Shown: positions 17,787-27,550 of the stretch, in pieces
Numbering within the stretch: the first letter of the stretch is position 1
Layout: the number at the start of each line of letters is the position of its first letter
NCBI RefSeq assembly: GCF_016706325.1
Contig: NZ_JADJJX010000001.1
Coordinates: 806,001-870,000, forward strand
Source: Methanothrix sp.
GTDB taxonomy: Archaea > Halobacteriota > Methanosarcinia > Methanotrichales > Methanotrichaceae
Reading direction: 5' to 3'
DNA: 64,000 nucleotides
Notes under the pieces: model-generated
Database searches by the model: none
Told to the model about the DNA's origin: nothing
The model's input: the letters and a program-made list of their open reading frames with translations, nothing else
Translations under genes and position numbers: made by a program

Positions 17787-18254
17787 ATGAGAAGATCAAT
17801 CTTATGCACAGCGATCTCTCTTGTGCTTCTGATCTTTGGAGCCGGTGCCTTCGTCATCGACATGACGGAGACGCAAAAGCATATCGACTCTTATAACCGG
17901 AAGATCGATCAAGCCCCAGATATCCTGAAGGCCATTATGGGTGATGAGAGGATCAATCTGGAGGTGGCGCGGGATGATGCCAGCACCTTCCGGGTGGGCC
18001 TGGATATGAGATCGGCGCGAATAAACAGGAGCATTGAGGGCGGCTGGAATGATCCCACCATCAGCATCAGAGCCTCAGAAGAGGCAATAGACAATATCAG
18101 ACTATCAAAGGAGCCGATAGCAGCTTTTGGAGAGGAGAGGGATGCCGGCCGGATCACCTTCCAGGCGAATGACCTGATCGCCGGGGCAAAATTGAAGATC
18201 GTTTTATCCAGCACCCCTGTCCTGCAGTTCGGCTATGATGTCCTCTTCACCTAA
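17787..18254 (+). CDS. Membrane-anchored small protein of unknown function
   Basis: A 155-residue protein with an N-terminal hydrophobic helix (ILCTAISLVLLIFGAGAF) and a soluble remainder that is mixed alpha/beta and ends in a hydrophobic strand (VLQFGYDVLFT). I recognise no family. The ATG at 17787 is preferred over an upstream ATG because a TATA-like ATATTTATTTAAA lies at about 17756-17768 and GAGGCGATGG precedes it. The stop overlaps the end of thiC by four bases on the opposite strand. Confidence 0.65.
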   Translation: MRRSILCTAISLVLLIFGAGAFVIDMTETQKHIDSYNRKIDQAPDILKAIMGDERINLEVARDDASTFRVGLDMRSARINRSIEGGWNDPTISIRASEEAIDNIRLSKEPIAAFGEERDAGRITFQANDLIAGAKLKIVLSSTPVLQFGYDVLFT

Positions 18255-19534
18255 CGGGCAAGGTCGATATTCTCTTTTATTATTTTTAAAGCACAGAAAT
18301 CCCCGCACATAGTGCAGACCTCTGCATCTGAGGGGATCCTATCCGCCCGGATCAGCTTGGCGGTCTCGGGATCGATGGCCAGCTCAAACTGCCTCTCCCA
18401 GAGCATATCCCTGCGCGCCCTTCCCATCTCCAGATCTTTCTCTCGATCATCGTTCTTGATCATATCACCGATATGAGCTGCTATCCTGGCGGTGATGACT
18501 CCCATCCTCACATCCTCCACATCGGGAAGGGCGAGGTGCTCAGCCGGGGTGACATAGCAGATGAAGTCCGCTCCATAGGCAGAAGAGAGGCTGGCTCCGA
18601 TGGCTGCCACGATATGATCATACCCGGGAGCGATATCTGTGACCAGAGGGCCGAGCATATAGAAGGGCTTCTCGGAGGTCATCCTCTTCATCACCCGGAC
18701 ATTGGCCTCTATCTCATCGATGGGGATATGCCCCGGCCCCTCCACTATGGTCTGAACTCCTGCCGCATGGGCTCTGTCTGCAAGCTCGGAGTTGATTATC
18801 AGCTCCTGGATCTGACCGCGATCGGTGGAGTCGTGCACCGCCCCTGCCCGAAGGCCATTGCCAAGGCTTAGGGTTACCTCATGCTCTTTGAGGATCTCCA
18901 GGAGATAGTCGAACTCCCGGTAGAGAGGATTCTCCTTCTGGTTATGCAGCATCCAGCCGATCATGAAGGCTCCTCCCCGGCTGCATACGCCGCCAAACCG
19001 CCCCCCCTGGCCGCGGAGCCGTTCTATACAGATGCTATTGATGCCGGTGTGGATGGCCATGAAGTTGGTCCCCATCTTCGCCTGCGCCTCTGTCGCCCGG
19101 AAGAGGTCGTCCTCAGGCATGTCCACCCCGGCACCATATTTTCTTATGGCCTCAATGAAAGCCTGGTAAAGGGGGACGCTGCCCACGCTCAGTGTTGTGG
19201 CCTCGATCACCCGTCTCCTTATCTCCAGGAAGTCCCCGCCGGTGGAGAGCTCCATCAGAGTGTCTGCACCATTCTCCTCCGCTGTGCGCGCCTTTGCCAC
19301 CTCCATGTCTACATCCACAATATCGCTGCTGGTGCCGATAGAGGCATTCACCTTGGTGCGCAGGCCCTTGCCTATTCCCACTGGCCTGGTATAACGGTAA
19401 GGGCTGCGGGGGATAACTATCCTGCCGCTGGCTATGCCCCGGAGTATAAACTGAGGGCTCTTCCTCTCCTCCTCGGCCACGATCTTCATCTCTTCCGTCA
19501 GTCTGCCTGCACGTGCATCTTCTATTAATCCCAT
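18251..19534 (-). CDS. thiC: Phosphomethylpyrimidine synthase (ThiC)
   Basis: It makes hydroxymethylpyrimidine phosphate for thiamine from aminoimidazole ribotide by a radical SAM reaction. The C-terminal iron-sulfur motif CTMCGDFCALK is clear. Upstream are TIVEGPGHIPIDEIEANV, AAHIGDMIKN and FICYVTPAEHLALP, all hallmarks of ThiC. With the ATG ending at 19534 the protein has 427 residues, the usual archaeal length; an upstream TTG adds eight residues. No thiamine riboswitch-like element is evident to me in the short 5' region. Confidence 0.95.
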   Translation of the reverse strand: MGLIEDARAGRLTEEMKIVAEEERKSPQFILRGIASGRIVIPRSPYRYTRPVGIGKGLRTKVNASIGTSSDIVDVDMEVAKARTAEENGADTLMELSTGGDFLEIRRRVIEATTLSVGSVPLYQAFIEAIRKYGAGVDMPEDDLFRATEAQAKMGTNFMAIHTGINSICIERLRGQGGRFGGVCSRGGAFMIGWMLHNQKENPLYREFDYLLEILKEHEVTLSLGNGLRAGAVHDSTDRGQIQELIINSELADRAHAAGVQTIVEGPGHIPIDEIEANVRVMKRMTSEKPFYMLGPLVTDIAPGYDHIVAAIGASLSSAYGADFICYVTPAEHLALPDVEDVRMGVITARIAAHIGDMIKNDDREKDLEMGRARRDMLWERQFELAIDPETAKLIRADRIPSDAEVCTMCGDFCALKIIKENIDLAR

Positions 19535-19683
19535 CTCTTCACCAGCATCATCTGACAATGCAGGGCTATTTAAGAGTGATCTGCCCCATCGCTAAAAACT
19601 GGACCAAGAGAGCTTTATTGGACAGCAGTCCCGACCGGCGAAAGCTATTAACCATATACTGGCAATATAATAGATTGATATCT

Positions 19684-20808
19684 GTGTATGATCTGGTGGT
19701 GGTGGGCGCTGGACCGGCGGGCTCGAATGCCGCCCGGACGGCAGCCGGAATGGGGATGAAGGTCCTGGTCCTGGAGAAGAAGGTGTTTCCCCGTTACAAG
19801 GCCTGTGGAGGAGCCCTGACTGAGCGCGCCGCCTCCTGTCTGGGGCTTCGTCTTCCCGAGTCCATATGCGAGAGGACCATAACCGGGGCTCGAATCCATT
19901 TCCGGGATCTGGTTCAGGATAAGAGCAAAGGCTACAGGCTGACCACCCTGGTCACCAGGAGCGCTTTTGACCAGTTCCTCCTCCGGAAGGCAGAGGAGGC
20001 TGGAGCCGGCATCTCTTTCTCCCGCGCTCTGAGCTATAGCGAAAGAGAGGATCATGTATCTGTCCGGACAAGGGATCAGATCTATAGGTCCCGGTTTCTT
20101 GTCATCGCCTCCGGCTGTCAGGATGCTTTGAAAGAGGGGATATCGGGGAAGGTCTCAAGGGATGATATCGGGATCTGTCTGGTGACGGAGATCGAGGCTG
20201 ATGATCGAGAGATCGAGTCCCGGCTGGGCAGCCTTCTGGATATTCACTTCGGAATCGCAAGCGGGGGCTATGGCTGGATCTTCCCCCACCGGGGGTACTA
20301 CTCCGTGGGCATAGGAGGCCTGGCATCCCAGCTTCGCCATCCCCGCCAGATAATGAGGCGTTTTCTTCTGGAGAACGGATTCGAACCGGATCAGCTCTTA
20401 CATGGCCACACCATACCGATGGGAGGAAGAAAAAGGCGCATCGCCCAGGGCAGGGTGCTCTTGACCGGGGATGCAGCCAGCCTGGTTGATGCCTTCACCG
20501 GCGAGGGAATCTACTATGCTCTCCGCTCGGGAGGGATGGCAGCAGAGGCAATAGAAGAGAAGGAGGAGAGGGATGCAGCCCGGTTCTATGAGAAGAGATG
20601 CAACAGAGAGCTGGGCGAGGAGCTCAGATATGCCCTGCTCCTCTCCCGGGCCATGCATAGCCATCCCAAAGCCTTCTCCTGGGTGCTGGAACGGCATAAT
20701 GAGGCTTTGGACAGGTATATTGAGATTCCTGCAGCCAGGAGGTCTTATAAGGAGTTTGTACGCTGGATGGCCCCCAGGCTGCCCCTGGGGCTGCTGTCCA
20801 TGCACTGA
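19684..20808 (+). CDS. Geranylgeranyl reductase family FAD-dependent oxidoreductase
   Basis: A flavoprotein of the geranylgeranyl reductase superfamily. It has the FAD dinucleotide motif VVVGAGPAGSNAARTAAGMG at the very start, KACGGALTERA near residue 42, and the second FAD motif VLLTGDAASLVDAFTGEGI. In archaea, relatives saturate the isoprenoid chains of membrane lipids or quinones. A GTG at 19684 gives the canonical start xYDLVVVGAGPAG; a TTG nine bases earlier is possible. Longer upstream in-frame starts would overlap thiC and are unlikely. An AT-rich ATATACTGGCAATATAA lies just upstream. Confidence 0.87.
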   Translation: MYDLVVVGAGPAGSNAARTAAGMGMKVLVLEKKVFPRYKACGGALTERAASCLGLRLPESICERTITGARIHFRDLVQDKSKGYRLTTLVTRSAFDQFLLRKAEEAGAGISFSRALSYSEREDHVSVRTRDQIYRSRFLVIASGCQDALKEGISGKVSRDDIGICLVTEIEADDREIESRLGSLLDIHFGIASGGYGWIFPHRGYYSVGIGGLASQLRHPRQIMRRFLLENGFEPDQLLHGHTIPMGGRKRRIAQGRVLLTGDAASLVDAFTGEGIYYALRSGGMAAEAIEEKEERDAARFYEKRCNRELGEELRYALLLSRAMHSHPKAFSWVLERHNEALDRYIEIPAARRSYKEFVRWMAPRLPLGLLSMH

Positions 20809-20924
20809 AAAACAGGACCCGATCGCTCTCCGATGAGGACCTTCGGCAATCTATTTATCTGAGATGGGTTTCTTTGATAGGGTTCGTATGGCCAGGCCTG
20901 CGCCTGGCAGTTGAAGGACAGCCT

Positions 20925-21608
20925 ATGGACAATGAGCACGAGATACTCAATGCAGTCCGGGAGGCGAAGAGGCATCTCGGAGAGGGAGCGGACTTTCGCA
21001 TTGCTGAGGCCATGGATATAATGGAAGGCATCGCGCCGTTCCTGGAGAAAGAGGTCGTAATTGGATTGAAATGCAAGAACTGCGACAGCTACGCATCCGC
21101 CTCGTTTCCCTTAAGCCGGGACTTTTGGGAGGCGGACAGCGATGAGTACTGCCATCAGAAGGAGAACTCTTTAAAAAATCTCAATACATTGAAGCTGGCC
21201 GGCTGCCCCCAATACTCAAGCCAGGAGAGAGAGGAGCTGATGAGGCTGGGCCAGGAGATCATAGAGGAGGACCTCAAGCCTGCCTTCTGCGATAGAAAGC
21301 TGTACGACAGGCATAAGTTTGCCAGCTACAATGTGGCCTTTCGCCTGCTCTCCAATCCGGGCAACATCTGCATCCAGTTTGGCCACCACACAGATGGCGG
21401 ATTTGCCTGCAACGATATCAGGCTTTTTATCATAAGGAGGCTTGATCCGGGATTCGGAGAGGAGGCCTCCAGCAGGATATCTGAGGCCCTGAAGAAGGGT
21501 CCGGTAATGGCCCTCAGGGCCAGCCCGCAGATCAGAAGGCAGCTTGATATTGACTATGTACTGGATTGGATCGCCAAAAAGCGAAAGATGGATATAGTAT
21601 ATCTCTAG
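20925..21608 (+). CDS. Conserved hypothetical protein with a CxxC pair
   Basis: A 227-residue soluble protein I cannot place. It contains KCKNCDSYAS (a CxxC pair), two further cysteines at CPQYS and AFCDRK, and a conserved-looking segment NICIQFGHHTDGGFACND. The ATG at 20925 follows GAAGGACAG; a TTG at 20874 would add 17 residues. It stands alone between the flavoprotein and the PIN-ATPase gene. Confidence 0.65.
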   Translation: MDNEHEILNAVREAKRHLGEGADFRIAEAMDIMEGIAPFLEKEVVIGLKCKNCDSYASASFPLSRDFWEADSDEYCHQKENSLKNLNTLKLAGCPQYSSQEREELMRLGQEIIEEDLKPAFCDRKLYDRHKFASYNVAFRLLSNPGNICIQFGHHTDGGFACNDIRLFIIRRLDPGFGEEASSRISEALKKGPVMALRASPQIRRQLDIDYVLDWIAKKRKMDIVYL

Positions 21609-21646
21609 CTATATTTTTGATTTAGACGATAATTGATAATTAAAGG

Positions 21647-23476
21647 ATGTTTTCGACAATGGCGCAACCGCTAGTGCCAGATACCAGTGTGGTAATAGAT
21701 GGCAGAGTCTCTGCCAGAATCAAGGCAGGAGAGCTCCAGGGCCGGAGAATTGTAGTGCCTGAGGCTGTGGTGGCGGAGCTGGAGGCCCAGGCCAACCACG
21801 GCCGGGAGATCGGCCTGAGGGGATTGGAGGAGTTGAGAAAGCTCTCCGAGCTGGCCAAGGCCGGCAGGATCGAGCTGGAGTATGTGGGAATCAGGCCGAA
21901 CCTGGATCAGATCAAGCTCGCCGGTGGGGGAGAGATCGATGCCATGATCAGGGATGTCGCCCTGGAGCTGGGGGCGTCCTTTCTCACCAGCGATCAGGTT
22001 CAATCTCGGGTGGCAGAGGCCATGGGCCTGGATGTGGAGTATGTTCGCCCCCAGAGGGAGGCGATCCGGCCCCTCTCCCTGGAGAGGTACTTCACAGAGG
22101 ATACTCTATCCGTACACCTCAAGGAGAGCGCCATACCCATGGCCAAGAGGGGGCACGTGGGTGACTTCTCCCTGGTCCGGCTGGGCGAGAGGCCGACCTC
22201 GGAGAGGGAGCTGAGGGAGCTGTCCCGGGAGATATATGAGCGGGCCAAGGCCGATCCAGATGGCTATGTGGAGATGGAGAGGATGGGGGCAGCGATAATC
22301 CAGATCGGGCCGATGAGAATCGCCATCACCAAGCCGCCTTTCTCCGACGGCCTGGAGATCACAGCCGTACGGCCGGTGGCAAAGGTGAGTTTCGACTCCT
22401 ATCGCCACAGCTCTATGCTCAAGACCCGCCTCCGCGAGGGGCAGAGGGGGATTCTCATCGCCGGTCCGCCGGGGTCGGGCAAGTCCACCTTCGCCGCGGG
22501 AGTGGCCCAGCATCTCCTGGACTGCAACTATGTGGTCAAGACGATGGAGTCTCCTCGCGATCTGCAGGTCCCTCCGGAGATCACCCAGTACGGCCCTCTG
22601 GAGGGGAGCATGGAGGCATCGGCTGATATACTGCTCCTGGTCCGGCCTGACTACACCATCTACGATGAGGTGAGAAAGACGCGCGACTTCCAGGTCTTTG
22701 CTGATATGAGGCTCGCCGGGGTGGGCATGATCGGAGTGGTCCATGCCAACAAGCCCATCGATGCCCTGCAGAGGCTCTTGGGCCGGGTGGAGCTGGGCAT
22801 GATCCCCCAGGTGGTGGATACAGTGGTCTTCATCGAGAAGGGCGAGGTGACCAAGGTCCTGGATGTGGAGTTCACAGTCAAGGTCCCCTCAGGGATGATG
22901 GAGGCGGATCTTGCCCGGCCGGTGATCGTGGTCAAGGACTTTGAGGGCGGGCAGGCGGAATATGAGATGTACTCCTACGGAGAGGAGATTGTGGTGATGC
23001 CCGTCACCAGGGAGGAGAAGAAGCCCTCCTGGAGGCTGGCCAGCAGGGAGATCGAGAAGGAGATCTCTCACCATGTGCGGGGCCCCTTCAAGGTGGAGAT
23101 GCTCACCGACTCCAGTGCAGTGATCCATGTGCCTCAAGAGGATGCGGCAAGGGTGATAGGGAGGGCGGGAAAGAACATCGATCAGATCGAGAGGAGCCTG
23201 GGGATGCATATCGATGTCCGGGCAAAGGACGAGCCGGCGGTGCCCGAGCTGAGGATGGAGGAGACGTCCAAGCACATCATCCTCTGGCTGGAGGGCATGG
23301 CCGGGGAGTCGGTGGATGTTCAGGTGGGAAATGAGCCGGCCTTCACCGCCACTGTGGGGCGGAGGGGGGATATTCGCATCGCCAAGTCCTCGGAGATGGC
23401 CAAGAGGATCATCAAGAGGATGAGGAAGGGAGATAGGATAGAGGTGAGCCGGGCGGGATCTGAATGGGGCTTATAA
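21647..23476 (+). CDS. PIN-domain, PilT-like ATPase with C-terminal KH domain
   Basis: A 609-residue archaeal protein (COG1855 type) with three parts. An N-terminal PIN nuclease-like domain covers about residues 8-140 (LVPDTSVVIDGRVSARI, with DAMIRDVA acidic residues). A PilT/VirB11-like ATPase follows, with Walker A GPPGSGKSTFAAG near residue 272 and a Walker B-like region DYTIYDEVRKT. A C-terminal KH RNA-binding domain contains VIGRAGKNIDQIERSLGMHI. The combination suggests RNA handling driven by ATP; function is not established. ATATTTTTGATTT just upstream may be its TATA box. It overlaps the next gene by 13 bases. Confidence 0.9.
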   Translation: MFSTMAQPLVPDTSVVIDGRVSARIKAGELQGRRIVVPEAVVAELEAQANHGREIGLRGLEELRKLSELAKAGRIELEYVGIRPNLDQIKLAGGGEIDAMIRDVALELGASFLTSDQVQSRVAEAMGLDVEYVRPQREAIRPLSLERYFTEDTLSVHLKESAIPMAKRGHVGDFSLVRLGERPTSERELRELSREIYERAKADPDGYVEMERMGAAIIQIGPMRIAITKPPFSDGLEITAVRPVAKVSFDSYRHSSMLKTRLREGQRGILIAGPPGSGKSTFAAGVAQHLLDCNYVVKTMESPRDLQVPPEITQYGPLEGSMEASADILLLVRPDYTIYDEVRKTRDFQVFADMRLAGVGMIGVVHANKPIDALQRLLGRVELGMIPQVVDTVVFIEKGEVTKVLDVEFTVKVPSGMMEADLARPVIVVKDFEGGQAEYEMYSYGEEIVVMPVTREEKKPSWRLASREIEKEISHHVRGPFKVEMLTDSSAVIHVPQEDAARVIGRAGKNIDQIERSLGMHIDVRAKDEPAVPELRMEETSKHIILWLEGMAGESVDVQVGNEPAFTATVGRRGDIRIAKSSEMAKRIIKRMRKGDRIEVSRAGSEWGL

Positions 23477-24093
23477 GGCCTATTGCCATCGTTATTGTTC
23501 TCTTCGTCCTGGCTGCAGGAGTGCTCCCTATGGACGCCAGCGCCCTTGACCCCGATCCCCAGCAGGACCAGAGGGGCAACGCCACCCCTGTCCTGATGGG
23601 AAAGAATGTGGCCGAAGCGGGAGTGGGCCAGGAGGCGACCGGGCCCAAAGCCAGGCTCCTGAGCCCTTCAGTCAGTTGGGTGCTGGAGCTGGATGACAGT
23701 ATAGAAAGAAGGCTCCAACTGGATATGTATCAGTCCAATGATGTCATCTTCGGCAAGGGAAAGATCCTGGCGGAGGGGAAAGAGCAGAACGTCTCTGCCA
23801 GCGGCACGACCTTGGGAGATAAGCTCCATCTGGATGTCCTATCCGATGACCTATCCCTCTTCCGCCTCATCCTCACCCAGAACGGCAAATCCATCTATGG
23901 GGACTACCACATCTATAGCGCCCGATTTCTCCCCCAGAAGGGCATAGCCATGGGAAGGATCGGCCGGCTGAGTGATCAGGACGGCCCGATTTCTCCCGCT
24001 CCTGGATCGATCTCCACTACGCTTTTTGTCGTACTACCATTAAGCTTATCAACTATAAATGGCATGCCGGATCTCAGTACAAGGTCGAGATAA
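23464..24093 (+). CDS. Exported protein, paralogue A of a tandem pair
   Basis: A 209-residue protein with a signal peptide (IVIVLFVLAAGVLPMDASA), a short linker, then a domain of about 85 residues (SWVLELDDSIERRLQLDMYQ ... GDYHIYSARF). The same domain ends the next gene's product. I know no function for it. The gene starts inside the end of the PIN-ATPase gene (13-base overlap). A short tail follows the domain. Confidence 0.68.
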   Translation: MGLIRPIAIVIVLFVLAAGVLPMDASALDPDPQQDQRGNATPVLMGKNVAEAGVGQEATGPKARLLSPSVSWVLELDDSIERRLQLDMYQSNDVIFGKGKILAEGKEQNVSASGTTLGDKLHLDVLSDDLSLFRLILTQNGKSIYGDYHIYSARFLPQKGIAMGRIGRLSDQDGPISPAPGSISTTLFVVLPLSLSTINGMPDLSTRSR

Positions 24094-24094
24094 C

Positions 24095-24787
24095 ATGAAT
24101 TTCAAATTATCAATAGCATTATCCCTATCCTTCATCGCCTTCATGGCAGTGACGACCCTTGGCGCCGATTGGGATAATCAGGAGCATCTGAGTGCAGATG
24201 AGCTGATAAGCGGCATAGAGAAGAGCCCCAAGGCTCCGGGAACCCCCCAACAGGTCAGAGCGCTTAGAGAGAATGAGAGCGCCATGGACTGGAGCATGCC
24301 AAGCACCCTCTCCAAGGGGGCGAGGGATCCCAAGGCCTCCCGCGCTGAGGCAGAGGCGGCCAGCCTGGAAAAGGTGAAGGAGGAGGGCACAGCGGCTGAG
24401 GCATCAGCAAAGGAGAATGCCTCTGCTGCGGCAGTGACGACAGAGCTTCCTCCAGCTCAGGTTGCTCTGCCCTCAATGAGCGGGAGCTGGTCCTTTGCCC
24501 TGAACGATAGCCTGCCGAGGAGCATGGCTTTAACCCTTTTCCAGAGGGACGAGCAGCTCTTCGGCGCAGGCAAGATGAGGGTGGAGAACAGCACCATCGA
24601 TGCGGCCGCCTCGGGGCAGGTCTTCGAGGACGGAACAGCAAGGCTGGATATCATCACCATAAACCCCATCGATCTTTATATCCTCTCCCTTGATCTGAAC
24701 GGGGATGTGGCCAGCGGAAGCTTCTGGGCCATCTCAGCTCGAGCAGAGTCCTGGACGGGAAGCTTTGAGGGAGTGAAGATCGCCTAG
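24095..24787 (+). CDS. Exported protein, paralogue B of a tandem pair
   Basis: The 230-residue product has a signal peptide (LSIALSLSFIAFMAVTTLGA), an Ala/Glu/Lys-rich linker (about residues 40-120) and a C-terminal domain. That domain (SWSFALNDSLPRSMALTLFQ ... GSFWAISARAESW) is homologous to the one in the preceding gene. It begins two bases after that gene ends, so the pair is co-transcribed and arose by duplication. Both are likely surface or pseudoperiplasmic. Confidence 0.68.
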   Translation: MNFKLSIALSLSFIAFMAVTTLGADWDNQEHLSADELISGIEKSPKAPGTPQQVRALRENESAMDWSMPSTLSKGARDPKASRAEAEAASLEKVKEEGTAAEASAKENASAAAVTTELPPAQVALPSMSGSWSFALNDSLPRSMALTLFQRDEQLFGAGKMRVENSTIDAAASGQVFEDGTARLDIITINPIDLYILSLDLNGDVASGSFWAISARAESWTGSFEGVKIA

Positions 24788-24799
24788 ATGGCGATGATA

Positions 24800-24841
24800 T
24801 GAGATCGGCATCTCATCTTAATTTCCTATTTTATTTTATTT
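24800..24841 (+). terminator. Hairpin and T-rich tract after the exported pair
   Basis: TGAGAT (24800-24805) pairs with ATCTCA (24810-24815) across a four-base loop. A T-rich tract, CTTAATTTCCTATTTTATTTTATTT in outline, follows to about 24841. This marks the end of the transcription unit before mutS. Confidence 0.55.
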
Positions 24842-24924
24842 CCCCTCTCCCGGCCTCACATCTGGCAAATCTTCAGTGCTGGACCAAAGCCTTTTTGGCA
24901 GAAGTAGAAGACCAATAGATAACG

Positions 24925-27545
24925 ATGCCCCCAGCCAAGCTCTCTCCCCTGATGGAGCAGTACTACCAGAACAAGAAGCTCTATCCAGATGCTCTGCTCC
25001 TCTTTCGGGTGGGCGATTTCTATGAGACCTTTGCCGATGATGCTGTCACTGTGGCCAGAGATCTGAACATCACCCTCACCTCCCGGCAGAAGGATGGCCG
25101 GGGAGAGAAGATCCCCCTGGCCGGGGTCCCTTACCATGCCCTGGATGCCTACCTCGCCCGGCTGATCCGGGCGGGGCATAAGGTGGCCATCTGCGACCAG
25201 GTGGAGGACCCAAAGCAGGCCCGTGGTCTGGTGAAGAGAGCCATCACCCGGGTGGTTACCCCGGGAACGATCATCGAGCCCTCTATGCTGGAAGAGGGCA
25301 GCAATAACTTCCTGGCAGCAGTGGCAAAGGAGGAGGACCGGGCGGGCCTGGCCTTTGTGGATGTCTCCACAGGCGAGTTCCTGACCACAGAGGTTCCGTC
25401 CCACCGCCTCACCACTGAGCTGGCCCGTTTCCGGCCGGCGGAGTGCCTCTCTGCCGCCCCCCTGCACTGGGAGGAGGCAAGAGAGCAGATCCTGGATGAG
25501 GAGAGCTTCTCTTTAGAAAGGGCTGCATTCGCCCTGGCAGATCGCTACGGCCCGGATTGGAAGGAGAGGCTCCGCCTGGAGGGAAGAGAGCTCTCCCAGA
25601 GGGCCTGCGGGGCGGTCCTCTCCTATCTTATCGCCTCACGCTTCGATCTCCTCGATCATCTGAAGGATATTCAGATCTACTCGGGATCCGATTATATGGT
25701 CTTAGATGAGGTCACAGTGCGAAACCTGGAGATCTCCAGAAACATCCGCGATCGCTCCCGCCGGGGCACACTGCTGGAGTTCCTGGACCGGACCCGGACT
25801 GCTATGGGGGCGAGAACCCTGGCCCGCTGGATTCAAATGCCCCTGCAGAGCGAGGAGGCGATAGACCGCAGGCTGGGGGGGGTAGAGGAGCTGGCCAGCC
25901 GGTCCCTCCTGCAGCGCAGCCTGGCCGAGGAGCTCAAGGGGGCATCAGACCTGGAGAGGCTGCTTGGAAGGATATCATGCAAATCTGCCAGCCCCAAGGA
26001 TCTCTTCGCCCTGAAGGGCACCCTGGAGAGGCTGCCCCGCCTGCAGGCGATCCTGGGGGAGGCTGGCTCTTCTTATCTGCAGGATATTCTCTCCCGGCTA
26101 TCTCCCTGGATGATACCGTCTCCCTGGTAGAGAGATCGATCGTAGCCGACCCGCCCCTCCTTCTGCGGGATGGGGGGGTGATCAGGGAGGGCTACAATGC
26201 CGAGCTCGACCAGCTCCGGGAGCTTTTAAGGGATGGGAGAGGCTGGATAAGCCGGCTGGAGGGGGCGGAGAGGGAGAGGACGGGGATAAGATCGCTGAAG
26301 ATAGCCTTCAATAATGTCTTCGGCTACTACATCGAGGTCTCACGGGCTAACCTGCACCTGGTTCCCCAGGATTACATCCGCAAGCAGACCCTGACCAACG
26401 GGGAGCGATTTGTCACCCCGGAGCTGAAAGTGATGGAGTCCCGCGTCCTCTCCGCCCAGGAGAGGTCAGTATCCCTGGAGCAGGAGCTCTTCGCCCGGGT
26501 GCGGGATGAGGTGGCAGGCAAGGCAGGGGCCATCCAGGGGAGGGCCATGGCCCTGGCGGAGCTTGATGTGCTCCTCTCCTTAGCGGAGGTGGCCCAGGAG
26601 AATGATCTGGTCCAGCCGGAGTTCAATCAGGAGGGCAGGATCTCTCTGCGCTCCAGCCGCCACCCGGTTCTGGCCAGGGCGATGCGGGGGGGCTTTGTGC
26701 CCAACGACATCCTCCTGGATCAGGGTTCCAACCGCCTGATCATCCTCACCGGCCCGAATATGGCAGGAAAATCAACCTTCATGCGTCAGATAGCCCTGGC
26801 GGCGATCATGGCCCAGTCCGGCTCCTTTGTGCCCGCAGCCCATGCCTCACTCTGCCTGGTGGACCGGATCTTCACCCGGGTGGGGGCTTATGACGATCTG
26901 TCCGCCGGACAGAGCACATTTATGGTGGAGATGACGGAGATCGCCCACATCCTCACCTCTGCCACCAATAAGAGCCTGGTTCTCCTGGATGAGGTGGGCA
27001 GGGGGACCAGCACCTTCGACGGCCTCTCCTTGGCCTGGGCCATAACCGAATACCTGCACGAGAGCATCAAATGCAAGTCCGTCTTCGCCACCCATTACCA
27101 CCAGCTCACAGAGCTGGAGAGCATCCTTCCCGGGGTGAGAAACTACAGCATTGCTGTGAAGGAGGATAAGGGCACCATCACCTTCCTGCGCACAGTGGTC
27201 CCGGGGGCGACTGACAGGAGCTACGGGGTGCATGTCGCCCGCCTGGCGGGAGTTCCCAGGATGGTGACGAGGCGGGCGGATGAGATCCTGAGGGAGATCG
27301 AGAGGGAGGCAGTCGTTTTACCCGGATCGGGAAGAGGAAGACAGAGGAGAGCTGCTCGCTACACCCAGCTCATATTCTTCGATGGCGATGACGGGGAGAG
27401 GGCAGCCGGAGAAAAGGAGAGCGAGAGACCTGATCCCATCATAGAGGAGATCATGTCCCTGGACTTGGATCGGATGACCCCCAGGGAGGCCCTGGGCCGC
27501 CTGGCCCAGTATCAGCAGATGCAAAGGGAGAGGATGGATCGGTAA
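24925..27545 (+). CDS. mutS: DNA mismatch repair protein MutS, interrupted by a -1 frameshift
   Basis: MutS recognises mismatched bases and recruits MutL. The N-terminal half (24925 to about 26106) has the mismatch-binding segment GDFYETFADDA and the connector and lever domains. The C-terminal half (about 26106-27545, next frame) has the Walker A loop GPNMAGKSTFMRQ, STFMVEM, LLDEVGRGTSTFDG and ATHYHQL. At ILSRLSP the frame ends in a stop at 26130, but the other frame continues LDDTVSLVERSIVADPP. One missing C in the CTCCCTGG run at about 26103-26107 explains both. Corrected, the protein is about 875 residues, normal for MutS1. mutL follows after five bases. Confidence 0.92.
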
Positions 27546-27550
27546 GAGAG

